A stretch of 64,000 nucleotides of DNA from Acutalibacter sp. 1XD8-33 (GCF_003612555.1 NZ_RAZF01000003.1:186001-250000), one strand, 5' to 3'; numbered from the stretch's first letter, positions 25,891-34,744 are shown. The notes: a model not told the origin generated them from the sequence alone. Made by a program: numbers and translations.

Positions 25891-25937
25891 CGGAAAGAAA
25901 GGGCCTGGAGAAAATTTCTCCAGGCCCTTTCTTTCCG
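25891..25937. terminator. Strong bidirectional terminator
   Basis: Perfect stem of about 23 base pairs with GGGCCTGGAGAAA / TTTCTCCAGGCCC at its core and CTTTCTTTCC outside. It separates the rsmA operon from the convergent TPM gene. A smaller hairpin CAAAATC-TTC-GATTTTG precedes it (25872-25888). Confidence 0.88.
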
Positions 25938-26001
25938 AGGTTGGGCAGCAAAGCTGCCCGACCGGGCGGCGGCCTTCAAAAATCCTAGACTGAGGAGCAA
26001 G

Positions 26002-26973
26002 TTATCTCCTTCCTGCTCCGCCGCCACGACTGCCACCGCCACCATGGAATCCACCGCCGCCAAAGCCACCTCGACCAGCGCCTCCTCCATGGGAACGTCC
26101 TCCTCCAGTGAATCCGCCGAAGCCGCCTCTAGGCGGATGGGGACCTCCAAACCCAGGCCCGCCAAAGCCTCCTGGAGGCGGAGGCGGCGGGGGCCTCCAA
26201 TAGCTCCGTCTCCGGTTCATCATACTGCCCAGCATCATGCCCTGCCAGAAGCCTCCGCCTCCACCAGAGCCTCCTCCGGGTCCGCCACGGCCTCCTCGGC
26301 CCATCCGGCCAATCAAATTAAAAACCAGCAGGATCACTACCGCCACCACAACCACCCGGCCGACGGCAACCAGCACCGAAACAGCCTTTCCCAAGCCGGA
26401 ACGCCGTTCCGAATACCTACCGTCCGTCACGGTTTCATGGCCGCCGTAGGGTTCGTTTTCCTGGTAGTCCTCGTAGTAATCCTCGATCTCATCTACAACC
26501 GCATCGAAGAAATTTTCCACACCTTTGTCATAGTCCCCAGCGGCAAAATCCTCCTCCAAATATTCATCCAGCAGCTCCTGGAGCTTCGCCCCGTCGAAAT
26601 AGCCGTCGATCCCGGACCCCGCCTGGGCATAGTAATCCCCGTCCCCCTCGCCGATGGCCAGCACCAACAGAATACCGTTGTCCCGTTCCTGAGAGCCGAT
26701 CCCCCAGCTGTTGAACAGCTCATAGGCGTAATCCTCAATATCCTGACCGCCCAAGAAGTCCACCGCTACAATCACTACTTCCGCGCCGCATTCCTGAAAT
26801 AGCTCTCTGTTTTCTTTCACAATCTCCCGCTCAGTAGAACTGGAAATCACCCCGGCAGAGTCCAGCACATATTGATTCTCCGGCCGGTCCGGCACCGCAG
26901 CCAGAGCCGCCGGAGCGAAACCGATCAGCAGAAAAACCGCCAGCAACACGCCTGCCAAACCGCGTCTTTTCAT
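26002..26973 (-). CDS. TPM-domain (YgcG-like) secreted/membrane protein
   Basis: 323 residues. Signal peptide 1-25 (LAGVLLAVFLLIGFAPAALA), then an extracytoplasmic TPM domain (YVLDSAGVISSSTEREIV, AEVVIVAVDFLGG, DNGILLVLAIGEGDGDYYAQAGSG). A membrane helix lies at about 198-220, then a long Gly/Pro/Arg-rich tail with repeated GGFGG and GGGRSHGGG blocks. TPM proteins are typical partners of LemA proteins, and a LemA-like gene lies upstream here. The role is in the envelope; no enzyme activity can be claimed. The low-complexity tail makes the reverse strand look coding, which it is not. Confidence 0.88.
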   Translation of the reverse strand: MKRRGLAGVLLAVFLLIGFAPAALAAVPDRPENQYVLDSAGVISSSTEREIVKENRELFQECGAEVVIVAVDFLGGQDIEDYAYELFNSWGIGSQERDNGILLVLAIGEGDGDYYAQAGSGIDGYFDGAKLQELLDEYLEEDFAAGDYDKGVENFFDAVVDEIEDYYEDYQENEPYGGHETVTDGRYSERRSGLGKAVSVLVAVGRVVVVAVVILLVFNLIGRMGRGGRGGPGGGSGGGGGFWQGMMLGSMMNRRRSYWRPPPPPPPGGFGGPGFGGPHPPRGGFGGFTGGGRSHGGGAGRGGFGGGGFHGGGGSRGGGAGRR

Positions 26974-27023
26974 CTGGGCGAACCTCCCTTTCCAAAATGG
27001 TATACTTTTATGGAGTACATATT

Positions 27024-27345
27024 GGCCTCTGGCAGCTGGGCGGTCACCCCCAGACCCCTGACCAGCTTAAGACCAGCTGGACCGGTCAATGCTGACCAAG
27101 GAAAAAGTTTCGTCCACCTTTTCAAAGGTGGTGGAGGTTTGAAGGGCGCTGGTCTCCGGTGGAGACCGTCAAGCGCCGACCGAGCCGGCAGGCGAGACCC
27201 AGAGCCTCCAAGGTCTTGTCCTTAAACACCTGAGAAGCGCATTTTTTGAAGTGGTGAATCATAGTTAACGTTCGCTCCGCTCGGTTAACTATCCGAGTTT
27301 TGCAACTGAGAAAAAAGTTTCCCGGAAACCGGAACCAGCCAGCTG
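27024..27345 (-). repeat. Mosaic hairpin repeat, copy 6
   Basis: Inverted copy between the LemA-like and TPM genes. It holds CCACCTTTTCAAAGGTGG, GGTCTCCGGTGGAGACC, GACCGAGCCGGCAGGCGAG, the AGTTAAC...GTTAACT stem and GGAAACCGGAACCAGCC. The rest of the gap (27346-27472) shows nothing clear. Confidence 0.8.
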
Positions 27346-27472
27346 TGTGCGCAGAAAATCAGCAAGTTCGCTCGCCCAACCTTGTGCTCCGCAATCAGCC
27401 AGCGCGAACACCCACGCGCCCATATAAAAATACTGACGCTCAAAACCAATACTTGCCAGCTTTCAACAGATT

Positions 27473-28213
27473 TTATTCAAAAATGTCATCCAGAACATCA
27501 TCTACGAAATCGCCCACCTGTTCTCCTACAGCCTCCCCGTACTCCTGGGCCCGCTGGCCCATATCCTCGCCGAACTTCGCCGTCCGCTGGGCAATCTGCT
27601 CCGCCGTTTTACCGGTGTCCCGGGTCGTGGCAGCGGTTCCCTCTTCCACAGGGGGACTCTCCTCGCTCCAGCCTTCAAAAGTGGCCATGGGCTTGACCAG
27701 GGCGATGGGCCGCAGCCGCTCCACCTTCTGGTTGAAACTCCGGGCGTCGTCGTTGTAGCTGCTGCGCTCGATCTTATCCTGCTCCGACTCCATCTGGGCG
27801 ATCATCTGTCCGGGATATTTTTTGTCCCGCTCCGAAAGGTCCAGCTCCTCCAGGGTGCTGGCGATGGCCGCCGCCATGGGGTCCAGGTTCCGGTTGGCCT
27901 CGGCCTCCTCCCAGAAGGTGTAGTCCCCGGACCAGGCGTTCTCGGAGGCGCTGATCCGGTACTCCAGCTCGTCGATCAACCCCTCCAGGCCGGGCTCCTG
28001 CTGGGTGTAGCGCTCTGCCACAGTGATCAGATTCTGGGCAGCCTCCCGGCGCTTTTCGATCCCCTCATAAATCGCGTACCCGCCCTTGTCGTAGTAGTAG
28101 TCCTCGGCGGCTCTGTCCCGCAGCTTGATAAGAGAGCGGTTGACGCCCAGGGGAACAGAGGCAAGAATGGCGGCGGACATGATGATTCCGCCCACAAGAT
28201 TTTTCGTTTTCAT
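27473..28213 (-). CDS. LemA-like membrane-anchored helical protein
   Basis: 246 residues. One N-terminal membrane anchor (about 5-24) precedes a helical outer domain with the LemA-like pattern LEYRISASENAWSGD, then SYNDDARSFNQKVERLRPIAL. The acidic C-terminal tail EQVGDFVDDVLDDIFE is unusual. LemA proteins are of uncertain function and often occur with TPM proteins, as here, although a repeat copy of over 300 bases now separates the two genes. ATG 28213 follows AGAAAGGACGG. Confidence 0.75.
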   Translation of the reverse strand: MKTKNLVGGIIMSAAILASVPLGVNRSLIKLRDRAAEDYYYDKGGYAIYEGIEKRREAAQNLITVAERYTQQEPGLEGLIDELEYRISASENAWSGDYTFWEEAEANRNLDPMAAAIASTLEELDLSERDKKYPGQMIAQMESEQDKIERSSYNDDARSFNQKVERLRPIALVKPMATFEGWSEESPPVEEGTAATTRDTGKTAEQIAQRTAKFGEDMGQRAQEYGEAVGEQVGDFVDDVLDDIFE

Positions 28214-28228
28214 GGAGAAGCCGTCCTT

Positions 28229-28420
28229 TCTATGCAAATAAGACCTTGGGGGCTCTGCTTACAAAGCACCACAACCATAGCCACAACCATTGCGCGGTCC
28301 TAGACTTGGCGAAGCCAAGTCTCAGGCGTCTAGGCCCCTGGTAGGGTGTGCCTTAGCAACGTCCCACACCCTGCGAGCTTTTGAAAAAGCTCGACCAAAA
28401 CTTTTGCCATGGTCAGCTTT
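28229..28420 (+). repeat. Mosaic hairpin repeat, copy 7
   Basis: Contains ATTGCGCGGTC, the GACTTGGCGAAGCCAAGTC hairpin, CAGGCGTCTAGGCCCCTGG and a GCTTTTGAAAAAGC stem. It lies between the TelA and LemA-like genes, opposite to their direction. Confidence 0.8.
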
Positions 28421-28482
28421 CTCCTCTCAGCCAGCTCTGGGCGTAAACGGAAAAGCCAAACCGCCGTTCTCCGCGCCGAAAA

Positions 28483-29640
28483 TCAGGTATGGATGTCCAG
28501 GAGCTTCTGCTTCAGCTCGCCCTCCAGCCGGCCGATCTCCGCCTCGGCGGCCCGGCGTTTGGCCCGGCCCTCGTCCTGAATCCTCACCACCTCGTCCAGG
28601 GTCTGGATCAGAGACTGATTGGTGATGCGCAGGGTCTCCATGTCCACCACGCCTCGCTCGGATTCCCGGGCGGTCTCGATGGTGCTCATCTTCAGCTTTT
28701 CAGCGTTTTTGCGCAGGAGCTCGTTGGTCATGTCGCTGACCTCCCGCTGGGCCCGCACGGCCTGCTCGCTATGGACCAGCCCCAGGGCCAGCACCATCTG
28801 GCTCTTCCACAGGGGGATGGTGTTCACCAGGGTGGACTGGATCTTGTCGCTCATCAGCTTGTCGTTGTTCTGTACCAGCCGGATCTGGGGGGACATCTGC
28901 ACGCTGACCATCCGGGTGAGCTCCAGGTCGTGGAGCTTCTTCTCAAAGCTGTCGCACTGCTGGGCGAAGTCGTTGGCCGCCTGGGCGTCCTCCGCAAGGC
29001 CGCTCTTTCGGGCCTTGTTCTGGAGCTCCACCAGCGTGGTGGCCCGCTCCTGCTGGAGCTTCTTCTTCCCCGCGATGATGTACATGGAGAGCTCCTTGTG
29101 GTAGTTCAGGTTCATGTCGTATAGCTTATCCAGCATCACCACGTCCTTCATCAGCTGCACCTGATGGGACTCCAGCGCCGAGGCGATCTTGTTCACGTTC
29201 ACCTCTGCGCTGTCATACCGGGCCTTCATGGCCACGATCTTGTTCCCCGTGCTCTTGAACCGGCCGAAGAAGCCCTTCTTCTCCTCCTCGTCGATATCGA
29301 AGCCCTTGAGCTCCACCACCAGATTGGAGATCTGGTTGCCCACCTCCCCCAGGTCCTTGGTGCGCACGTTGTTCAGGGCGGTGTCCGAGAAGGAGGCGAT
29401 CTTCTTCTGGGCGGCGGATCCGTACTGCATCACCATGGTGCTGTTCTGCAGGTCGATCTTCTGGGAGAACTCATCCACCACCTTGCGCTCCTCGGGGGTC
29501 AGCACGCTCTCGTCCAGGGTGGTGACCTGTGCCTCCTCCTGCTGAACGGGCTGGGGCTCCGGGGCCGCCTCGGGCTCCAGGGTCAGCGTGGGCATCTGGG
29601 GGGCCTTCTGTTCCAGCGTCAGTTTGATTTCATTGTCCAT
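28483..29640 (-). CDS. TelA-family protein (toxic anion resistance family)
   Basis: 385 residues, soluble and helical. An acidic/Pro/Gln N-terminus of about 45 residues precedes the TelA domain (VDEFSQKIDLQNSTMVMQYG, GFFGRFKSTGNKIVAMKARY, DVVMLDKLYDMN, IPLWKSQMVLALGLVHS). Family members are linked to tellurite and cell-envelope stress resistance; the biochemical role is unknown. It lies 78 bases downstream of the XpaC gene, and XpaC-TelA pairs are common in Firmicutes. Confidence 0.92.
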   Translation of the reverse strand: MDNEIKLTLEQKAPQMPTLTLEPEAAPEPQPVQQEEAQVTTLDESVLTPEERKVVDEFSQKIDLQNSTMVMQYGSAAQKKIASFSDTALNNVRTKDLGEVGNQISNLVVELKGFDIDEEEKKGFFGRFKSTGNKIVAMKARYDSAEVNVNKIASALESHQVQLMKDVVMLDKLYDMNLNYHKELSMYIIAGKKKLQQERATTLVELQNKARKSGLAEDAQAANDFAQQCDSFEKKLHDLELTRMVSVQMSPQIRLVQNNDKLMSDKIQSTLVNTIPLWKSQMVLALGLVHSEQAVRAQREVSDMTNELLRKNAEKLKMSTIETARESERGVVDMETLRITNQSLIQTLDEVVRIQDEGRAKRRAAEAEIGRLEGELKQKLLDIHT

Positions 29641-29718
29641 CCTTACGACCTCGTTTCAAATTTATTTTAAATCTGTCTCTTTACAGGATCTTGTCTGGTT
29701 TCTTAACGATTTATGAAG

Positions 29719-30885
29719 CTATAGCCCTTTCTTCTCCTCCACAAAGCCCTCCTGCTTGAGCATGGTCTCAAACACGGTGATGTCCGCCGAGATGTCCATG
29801 GCCTCGTCGGTGAACAGGGAGTCCAGCTGCTTCTCGAAGGCATCCGCCACGGTGTGCATCATACCCGCTATGTTGAACAGGGTGGAGGTGATGTTCTCCC
29901 CCTTCACCGATTGCCGGGAGAGCCGCTCGTAGCTGTTCAGCAGCTTCAAGGTGGTGGGCAGGTAGTAGTTCATGAATTTGCGGATCTGGGGGGCCTTCTC
30001 CGGGCGCTTGGCAATGTAGTTGAAGATGTCCGCGGAGGCCCGCTCCATCCGGTCGATATCCGCCGAAAGAGCCTCGTCCGGGATGGCGTCGTTGGCGGCC
30101 CGCAGCTTCTGGATCATCTCGTGGCCCTCGTCGATAATCTTATCCACCTCCGGGTTCCCGGTGGAGGATTTCTTCTCCTTCTCCGGCTCCGGTTGCTTTT
30201 CAGGTTTAGGCTCAGGCTTTTTCTCCGGCTTCGGCTCCTCCACCGGCACAAACTGCTTCTTCCCCCGGAACAACGCTGAGGAGAGAAGGAATGTCAGCGC
30301 TACCACAATCGCGAATACTGCGAAATGCGCCGGTTCATACATGGGAAAGCGCAGAGCGTAAAACAGGGCCATAAAGCCCGTTATATAAAACTTTGCCGGG
30401 CTTCCTGCCCGCACCAGCTTCATGGGGGGCATCTGCGGGGGCGGGGCGGGGGTCACGCCCTGCGGGGGGCGCACCGTCTGCCGGGGCTGCGAATTCCGGC
30501 CAGACCATCCGGATTGCCCCGCCTGCGCCTGCCGGGGCGGCTGGGCCCAATGTGTCTGGGATGGCGGCTGGGCGGTATACCGGGTCTGATGTGGCGGGGT
30601 AGGGCTTTGCTGTCCGGCCGGCTTTGCGCCGTTTTGCCCATTGTACCGGTATGTTCCGTTGGGATTTCCCTGGGCCGGCTGGTGCTGCTGGGCTTCCCGG
30701 ATATTTTCCGCCGCCGAACGCACCGCCGGTCCCACGGAATTCAGCGCCGCGTCCAGGCCGGCCGCCGCCTTTCCCAACCCTTCTGCCAGCTTATCCGCTC
30801 CCGGAATTCCTACGCCTGTAAGGGTTTTATACATCTGGGACGAACGGTATTCATTCTCCACAGGTTTCTTGCTGTTCTGATTCAT
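29719..30885 (-). CDS. XpaC-family (5-bromo-4-chloroindolyl phosphate hydrolysis) membrane protein
   Basis: 388 residues. A long Gln/Pro-rich N-terminal region (about 70-150) is followed by two membrane helices (about 163-205), a Pro/Glu/Lys repeat linker (EEPKPEKKPEPKPEKQPEPE) and the XpaC core (NPEVDKIIDEGHEMIQKL, NYYLPTTLKLLNSYERLS, ALEKQLDSLF-like end). The historic name reflects a plate phenotype, not a proven reaction. It is followed by TelA in the same operon, with its own promoter at 30936-30964. Confidence 0.88.
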   Translation of the reverse strand: MNQNSKKPVENEYRSSQMYKTLTGVGIPGADKLAEGLGKAAAGLDAALNSVGPAVRSAAENIREAQQHQPAQGNPNGTYRYNGQNGAKPAGQQSPTPPHQTRYTAQPPSQTHWAQPPRQAQAGQSGWSGRNSQPRQTVRPPQGVTPAPPPQMPPMKLVRAGSPAKFYITGFMALFYALRFPMYEPAHFAVFAIVVALTFLLSSALFRGKKQFVPVEEPKPEKKPEPKPEKQPEPEKEKKSSTGNPEVDKIIDEGHEMIQKLRAANDAIPDEALSADIDRMERASADIFNYIAKRPEKAPQIRKFMNYYLPTTLKLLNSYERLSRQSVKGENITSTLFNIAGMMHTVADAFEKQLDSLFTDEAMDISADITVFETMLKQEGFVEEKKGL

Positions 30886-30935
30886 CGTCTATTTCCCTTT
30901 CGCCAGGCCAGCTGAAACGCTATGGCCCTATTCCT

Positions 30936-30964
30936 ATTTTACGGGTTATCCGCTCTTGTGTCAA
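30936..30964 (-). promoter_or_regulatory. Promoter of the XpaC-TelA operon
   Basis: On the minus strand TTGACA (30964-30959), 17 bases, TAAAAT (30941-30936). It lies inside the last codons of the sugar kinase gene. Confidence 0.75.
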
Positions 30965-31880
30965 CTGCATTTTCCCCAAAAAACCGGTGGTAAATCTCAA
31001 CTACCTCTTCCCCTGTGGCAATTTTGGGGGAGAAAGCCGTGGCGGCTCCTGCGGACACCGCCCAGTTCATTGCTTCGGCCGCGCTCTTGGTCTTTTGCCA
31101 GCCATAAAGGAACCCCGCCACAAAGGAGTCCCCCGCGCCCACCGAGGACCGCTCTTCTCCCGGCAGCGGAGCCCGAACCAGGACCTGGCCGTCCTCCGCC
31201 AGCAGCATGGCCCCCTGGCTTCCCATGGAAACCGCCACGTTCCGGGCTCCCTTTTTCTGCAGCTTCCGGGCATAGGTTTTGGCCTCGTCCTTCTGGGCGA
31301 TCGTTACCCCGAACAGGGCTCCCAGCTCCTCCAGATTGGGCTTAATCAGAAACGGCTTCGCTTTAAGGCCCGCCAGAAGCGCGTCGCCCACTGTATCTAT
31401 TACTATATTCACGCCCCGGCCCGCGGCCCTGGCCAGCCGCAAGTAAATCTCTTGGTCCAGGCCTGCGGGCACACTGCCCGCCAGCACCAGGAAGTCCCCC
31501 GGACGCAGAGTAGCCGCAAGCCGCTGCTCCAGCCGGTCTATCGCCTCCATAGGGATTTGGGGCCCGGCTCCGTTAAAGGCGGTCTCCTGTTCCGCCAGGA
31601 TCTTCACGTTTACCCGGGTGAGGCCCTGCTCCAGCTCAATGAATTCCCCGAGGCATCCGGCCCGCTTCAGAGCCGCTGCCAGCGCCTTGCCGGTAAATCC
31701 CCCGGTAATTCCCATGGCTACACTCTCCATGTTCAAGGAGTTCAGCAGCAGAGAAACATTGATCCCTTTTCCGCCGGGAAAAAAGCTGGGCTCTCCGTAG
31801 CGGTTGATCTCCCCGGTCCGGAATTTCTCTACAGCGAGAAAGCAGTCCAGCGCCGGGTTTAACGTCACCGTACACACCAT
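30939..31880 (-). CDS. PfkB-family sugar kinase, 1-phosphofructokinase type
   Basis: 313 residues. The opening CTVTLNPALDCFL, the glycine pair SFFPGGKGINVS, the later SVPAGLDQEIY and the catalytic GAGDSFVAGFLYG loop identify the 1-phosphofructokinase / tagatose-6-phosphate kinase branch of PfkB kinases. It would phosphorylate fructose-1-P or a related sugar phosphate. ATG 31880 is chosen since AGGAGG is 8 bases upstream; an ATG at 31886 is too close. No PTS gene is adjacent, so the sugar is uncertain. The promoter carries an 18-base palindrome. Confidence 0.88.
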   Translation of the reverse strand: MVCTVTLNPALDCFLAVEKFRTGEINRYGEPSFFPGGKGINVSLLLNSLNMESVAMGITGGFTGKALAAALKRAGCLGEFIELEQGLTRVNVKILAEQETAFNGAGPQIPMEAIDRLEQRLAATLRPGDFLVLAGSVPAGLDQEIYLRLARAAGRGVNIVIDTVGDALLAGLKAKPFLIKPNLEELGALFGVTIAQKDEAKTYARKLQKKGARNVAVSMGSQGAMLLAEDGQVLVRAPLPGEERSSVGAGDSFVAGFLYGWQKTKSAAEAMNWAVSAGAATAFSPKIATGEEVVEIYHRFFGENAVDTRADNP

Positions 31881-31916
31881 AATCATACCCTCCTAGTCTT
31901 ACAAGTTTCTTAAAGT

Positions 31917-31945
31917 ATTCTATCATTTTGAAAAAATTTTTTCAA
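31917..31945 (-). promoter_or_regulatory. Sugar kinase promoter with overlapping operator
   Basis: On the minus strand TTGAAA (31945-31940), 17 bases, TAGAAT (31922-31917) with TGA before it. The perfect palindrome TTGAAAAAATTTTTTCAA (31928-31945) covers the -35 box, a likely repressor site. Confidence 0.65.
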
Positions 31946-32026
31946 TCTTTTCCGGTGTATTTTCTTCCGTTTTCCGGTAAAGCTAACACCGTCTGTTGAA
32001 AACTTTTTGTAAAGAAGGGAATCATC

Positions 32027-32362
32027 ATGCTAAAAAAGCGTTTCTTCATTTTAACAGCCTGCGGCCTTCTGGCCCTTGCCTTTGGCGGCTGCGGCGACGG
32101 CAAGGTGCAGAGCACCGTCTCAGAGGTCGTGTCCCGGGTGGGCGACGATGTAAGCGAAACCATCAGCCGGGTGGAATCCGCCCTTGACTCCATGGTGGAC
32201 GGGGACGATGAGAGCAGCCTCACCAGCCGTCTGGACGACGAGATTTCCGGCAATCTGGACAGTGATCTGGCCGATGACGGCGTGGCCGGCGACGATACCA
32301 GCTCTCTTTGGGAAAACGAGGACGACAGCAGCGCCTCTTCCAAAAACACCAAAGACCGGTAG
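32027..32362 (+). CDS. Small acidic lipoprotein
   Basis: 111 residues. Lys-rich start, hydrophobic core and lipobox LAFGGC (Cys about 22) show a lipid-anchored envelope protein. The mature part is acidic and repetitive, with VSRVGDDVSETISRVESALD and DDESSLTSRLDDE blocks. No family recognised. A GAAGGGA site precedes the ATG, and a terminator follows directly. It is divergent from the sugar kinase. Confidence 0.8.
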   Translation: MLKKRFFILTACGLLALAFGGCGDGKVQSTVSEVVSRVGDDVSETISRVESALDSMVDGDDESSLTSRLDDEISGNLDSDLADDGVAGDDTSSLWENEDDSSASSKNTKDR

Positions 32363-32380
32363 TCAGGTGGGGCTTGAAAC

Positions 32381-32420
32381 AAAAAGTAACCGCGTCCAGA
32401 AACGGCGCGGTTACTTTTTT
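32381..32420. terminator. Bidirectional terminator after the lipoprotein gene
   Basis: Fourteen-base stem AAAAAGTAACCGCG / CGCGGTTACTTTTT with A/T runs at both edges. Confidence 0.88.
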
Positions 32421-32741
32421 CATTCAGCCGGCTTTTGGGGGGTTCTCCCCTACTCCTTGCCCCTCTCCCGGGCGGCTGGAACCGCGAGCAGGAAAGGCCT
32501 TCTCCACGCATACAAAAAAGCGCTTTTTATAAGAAGCCGTACCAATAGGCGTTTGCATTCCCCTTTCCGGCAAATTCAGCCGGGAAGCGGCGTTGTAAAA
32601 ACTTGCCAATCGCCAGATTGCTTTTCCCCACTGCATTTGCTCGAAAATCGTATACTTTTTGAGAGATAGCGTGCGCGGTCGCTGGTTATCAGAAAGTATA
32701 GAAAACCGCTGCAAAAGAATGGGGAATTGGCAGAACAGGCT
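32421..32741. other. Gap with one inverted repeat, no gene seen
   Basis: About 320 bases. The only structure noted is TATACTTTTTGA (32651-32662) with TCAGAAAGTATA (32689-32700), an imperfect stem that could end the membrane gene on the minus strand. It has none of the mosaic repeat modules. Confidence 0.4.
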
Positions 32742-33458
32742 CTAGGAATACCGGCGAATCAGCGCGGAAAAGAGCATCACCACGGCGCACAGAGCAAATA
32801 AAACCAGGGGTACCGATTGGAAGGGTAGGGAAATACACGGCTCCCGATAGAAAAATTGAGCCGGAGGGGAGCCGAACAAGCCATAAAGTAAAAATGGCAC
32901 GAAAGGCGCGAAGAACAGCTCCCGAAGCCGCTGTCCGGCAATCCATCCCCCCGCCAGGGCCATCCCCAGAAAGAGGGCGTACCACAAGGTCTCGGAGGCA
33001 AAATGGTGCCCGCCCGCTAGCCCCAGCAGAAACGCAATAGGATAGACCGGCAGGCAGGCGGCCAGACAGGCCCCGATCAGCCTGACCCGGAGGAATTCCC
33101 CGCCCCGCTGCCAGAGGGCCCGGTTAAAAACCCAGGCGGAGGCCAGCTCCAGCAGGAGGTAGATCAGGCTTTCCGTGCCTGCAGGGCACATGTAGAGCGC
33201 CAGGGGCGGAATCGCCAGGATGGGCCACAGCTTTTTGGGCCGCGTGCCTGCCACAGCACCCACCAGTACGCAAAAGGGCGGATACACAAAGAGCAATACC
33301 GGCACAGTGATTCCTGCCAGGGGATTTTTGTCCGGCGGAATTTGAAGCTGGCGGGGCAGCAGGAGCACCCAGCCCAGAAGGACGGACACTGTAAAGGTAT
33401 AGAGGTAAGCCAGCAAGGGGAATCCCTTGCCCCCCTTATCAGCAAGAAACTTCCGCAT
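32742..33458 (-). CDS. Multi-pass membrane protein of unknown function
   Basis: 238 residues with about seven membrane helices (for example 17-36, 50-72, 78-92, 125-150, 155-178, 185-205, 215-233). No family recognised. The ATG at 33458 overlaps the end of the kinase gene by 20 bases and has no good ribosome site, so it is probably translated by coupling. Charged residues are limited to short loops; no signature motif for transport or catalysis is visible. Confidence 0.65.
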   Translation of the reverse strand: MRKFLADKGGKGFPLLAYLYTFTVSVLLGWVLLLPRQLQIPPDKNPLAGITVPVLLFVYPPFCVLVGAVAGTRPKKLWPILAIPPLALYMCPAGTESLIYLLLELASAWVFNRALWQRGGEFLRVRLIGACLAACLPVYPIAFLLGLAGGHHFASETLWYALFLGMALAGGWIAGQRLRELFFAPFVPFLLYGLFGSPPAQFFYREPCISLPFQSVPLVLFALCAVVMLFSALIRRYS

Positions 33459-34557
33459 TTTGCGCGGCCACAGCGGCGCGGATAATCTCCCCCATCTCTT
33501 CCCTGCGTTCCTCCATCTGCCTGACCAGATGGAACTGGTTCCGGGCCCGGTCCAAGTTCTGCCGGGGATGGGCGGTGCGGAAGTACACGTCCCCGTTGAG
33601 GTAGTCTGCCAGGAAGCGGATGCCTACCTCATAAGTCATGGTCCAGGCTCCGTCTGGGAGAGTGTCAAGCTCTGTGCTTGTCAGGGTGGACCCGGCGGCA
33701 TTCAGAAAGCCCTCTGTATACGCCCTGTAAAGGTCCAGGTCAAAACACACCTTATTAAGATCTGTCTCGTCCTCAGCGGCCGTAGAGGCTCCGGCACGAA
33801 TAGAATCCCCGAAATCGTAGGCGGTAAGCCCGGGCATCACAGTATCCAAATCGATAACGCAAACGGCCTTGCGGGTTGTCTCATCAAAGAGGATGTTGCT
33901 CATTTTGGTGTCGTTGTGGGTGACCCGCAGAGGCAGCTTCCCCTCTGCCAGAAGTCCCGTAAGCAGGCCTGCCTGGCCCTCCCGGCTAAGGGCAAACTCC
34001 ATCTCTGCGGCTACCTCTTGTAAGCGGCCTTTGGGGTCCCGGGAGGCGGCGTCCTTCAGCTGCTGGACACGCACCGGAGTGTTGTGGAAATCAGGGATAA
34101 TCTCATGAAGGGTATCCGCCGGGTAGCCGCTGAGCATGGCCTGAAAGTTCCCGAAAGCCCGTCCCGCCTCCCAGAGCATCTGGGCGCTGTCCGGCGTTTC
34201 AAAAGAGGCTGTGCCGTCAATGTGCAGGGTGCAGCGCCAGAAATTGCCGGTCGCGTCCTGGCAGACAGGGGCACCGTCTAGGGTGAGGACCACCTGAAGG
34301 ATCTCCCGGAAGGGGTCGCCGCCCTGTGCCCGTACCTTATTTTGCAGGAACTGGGTGACGCCCACCATATTTTCCATGATCTCCCCGGGATGGGGAAAGA
34401 CGTAGTGGTTAATGCGCTGCAAAACGTACCGTCCGGAGACTAGGTAGGTATCATTGATGTGCCCGCCGGGCAGTGCCTCCAGGAGGGCGGAGGGTGAGAG
34501 GCCGAAGGCCCGAAGGACTTCATTGGGGATGGGGTTGGGAATGAGATTGCTGTTCAT
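33439..34557 (-). CDS. Phosphotransferase resembling N-acetylhexosamine 1-kinase (NahK)
   Basis: 372 residues with the aminoglycoside-phosphotransferase fold. The nucleotide-binding opening is GGHINDTYLVSGRYVLQRIN; the catalytic loop is VTHNDTKMSNILFD and the metal site VIDLDTVMPG, followed by AYDFGDSIRAG. These match the NahK/LnpB branch, which phosphorylates GlcNAc and GalNAc at C1 in mucin and milk-glycan use. The assignment to this branch rests on motif pattern only. ATG 34557 follows AGGAG by 8 bases. No lacto-N-biose phosphorylase gene is adjacent. Confidence 0.75.
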   Translation of the reverse strand: MNSNLIPNPIPNEVLRAFGLSPSALLEALPGGHINDTYLVSGRYVLQRINHYVFPHPGEIMENMVGVTQFLQNKVRAQGGDPFREILQVVLTLDGAPVCQDATGNFWRCTLHIDGTASFETPDSAQMLWEAGRAFGNFQAMLSGYPADTLHEIIPDFHNTPVRVQQLKDAASRDPKGRLQEVAAEMEFALSREGQAGLLTGLLAEGKLPLRVTHNDTKMSNILFDETTRKAVCVIDLDTVMPGLTAYDFGDSIRAGASTAAEDETDLNKVCFDLDLYRAYTEGFLNAAGSTLTSTELDTLPDGAWTMTYEVGIRFLADYLNGDVYFRTAHPRQNLDRARNQFHLVRQMEERREEMGEIIRAAVAAQNAEVSC

Positions 34558-34744
34558 GGGGATCACTCCTATGGGATGATAATTTTATGGGGGTGCGGCG
34601 GGCGCAACAGCGCGTCCAGATTCCAGCTGGTCCAGAGCGCCTTTGGGCTGGTACGCTCGTGCGCTCAGATAGCGGGTTCCGGAGCCTAAGTTCGCTTTGC
34701 AAATGCAAAGCGAAACAAGGGACCATTCAGCGCCGACCGAAGCG

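Noticed and set aside
25858-26802. Plus-strand frame of 314 codons opposite the TPM gene
   Set aside because: Starts inside a terminator and reflects the Gly/Pro-rich tail of the real gene.
34600-34720. A tRNA-like GGTTCCGG segment upstream of the NahK-like gene
   Set aside because: No cloverleaf can be folded; the acceptor and anticodon stems are missing.
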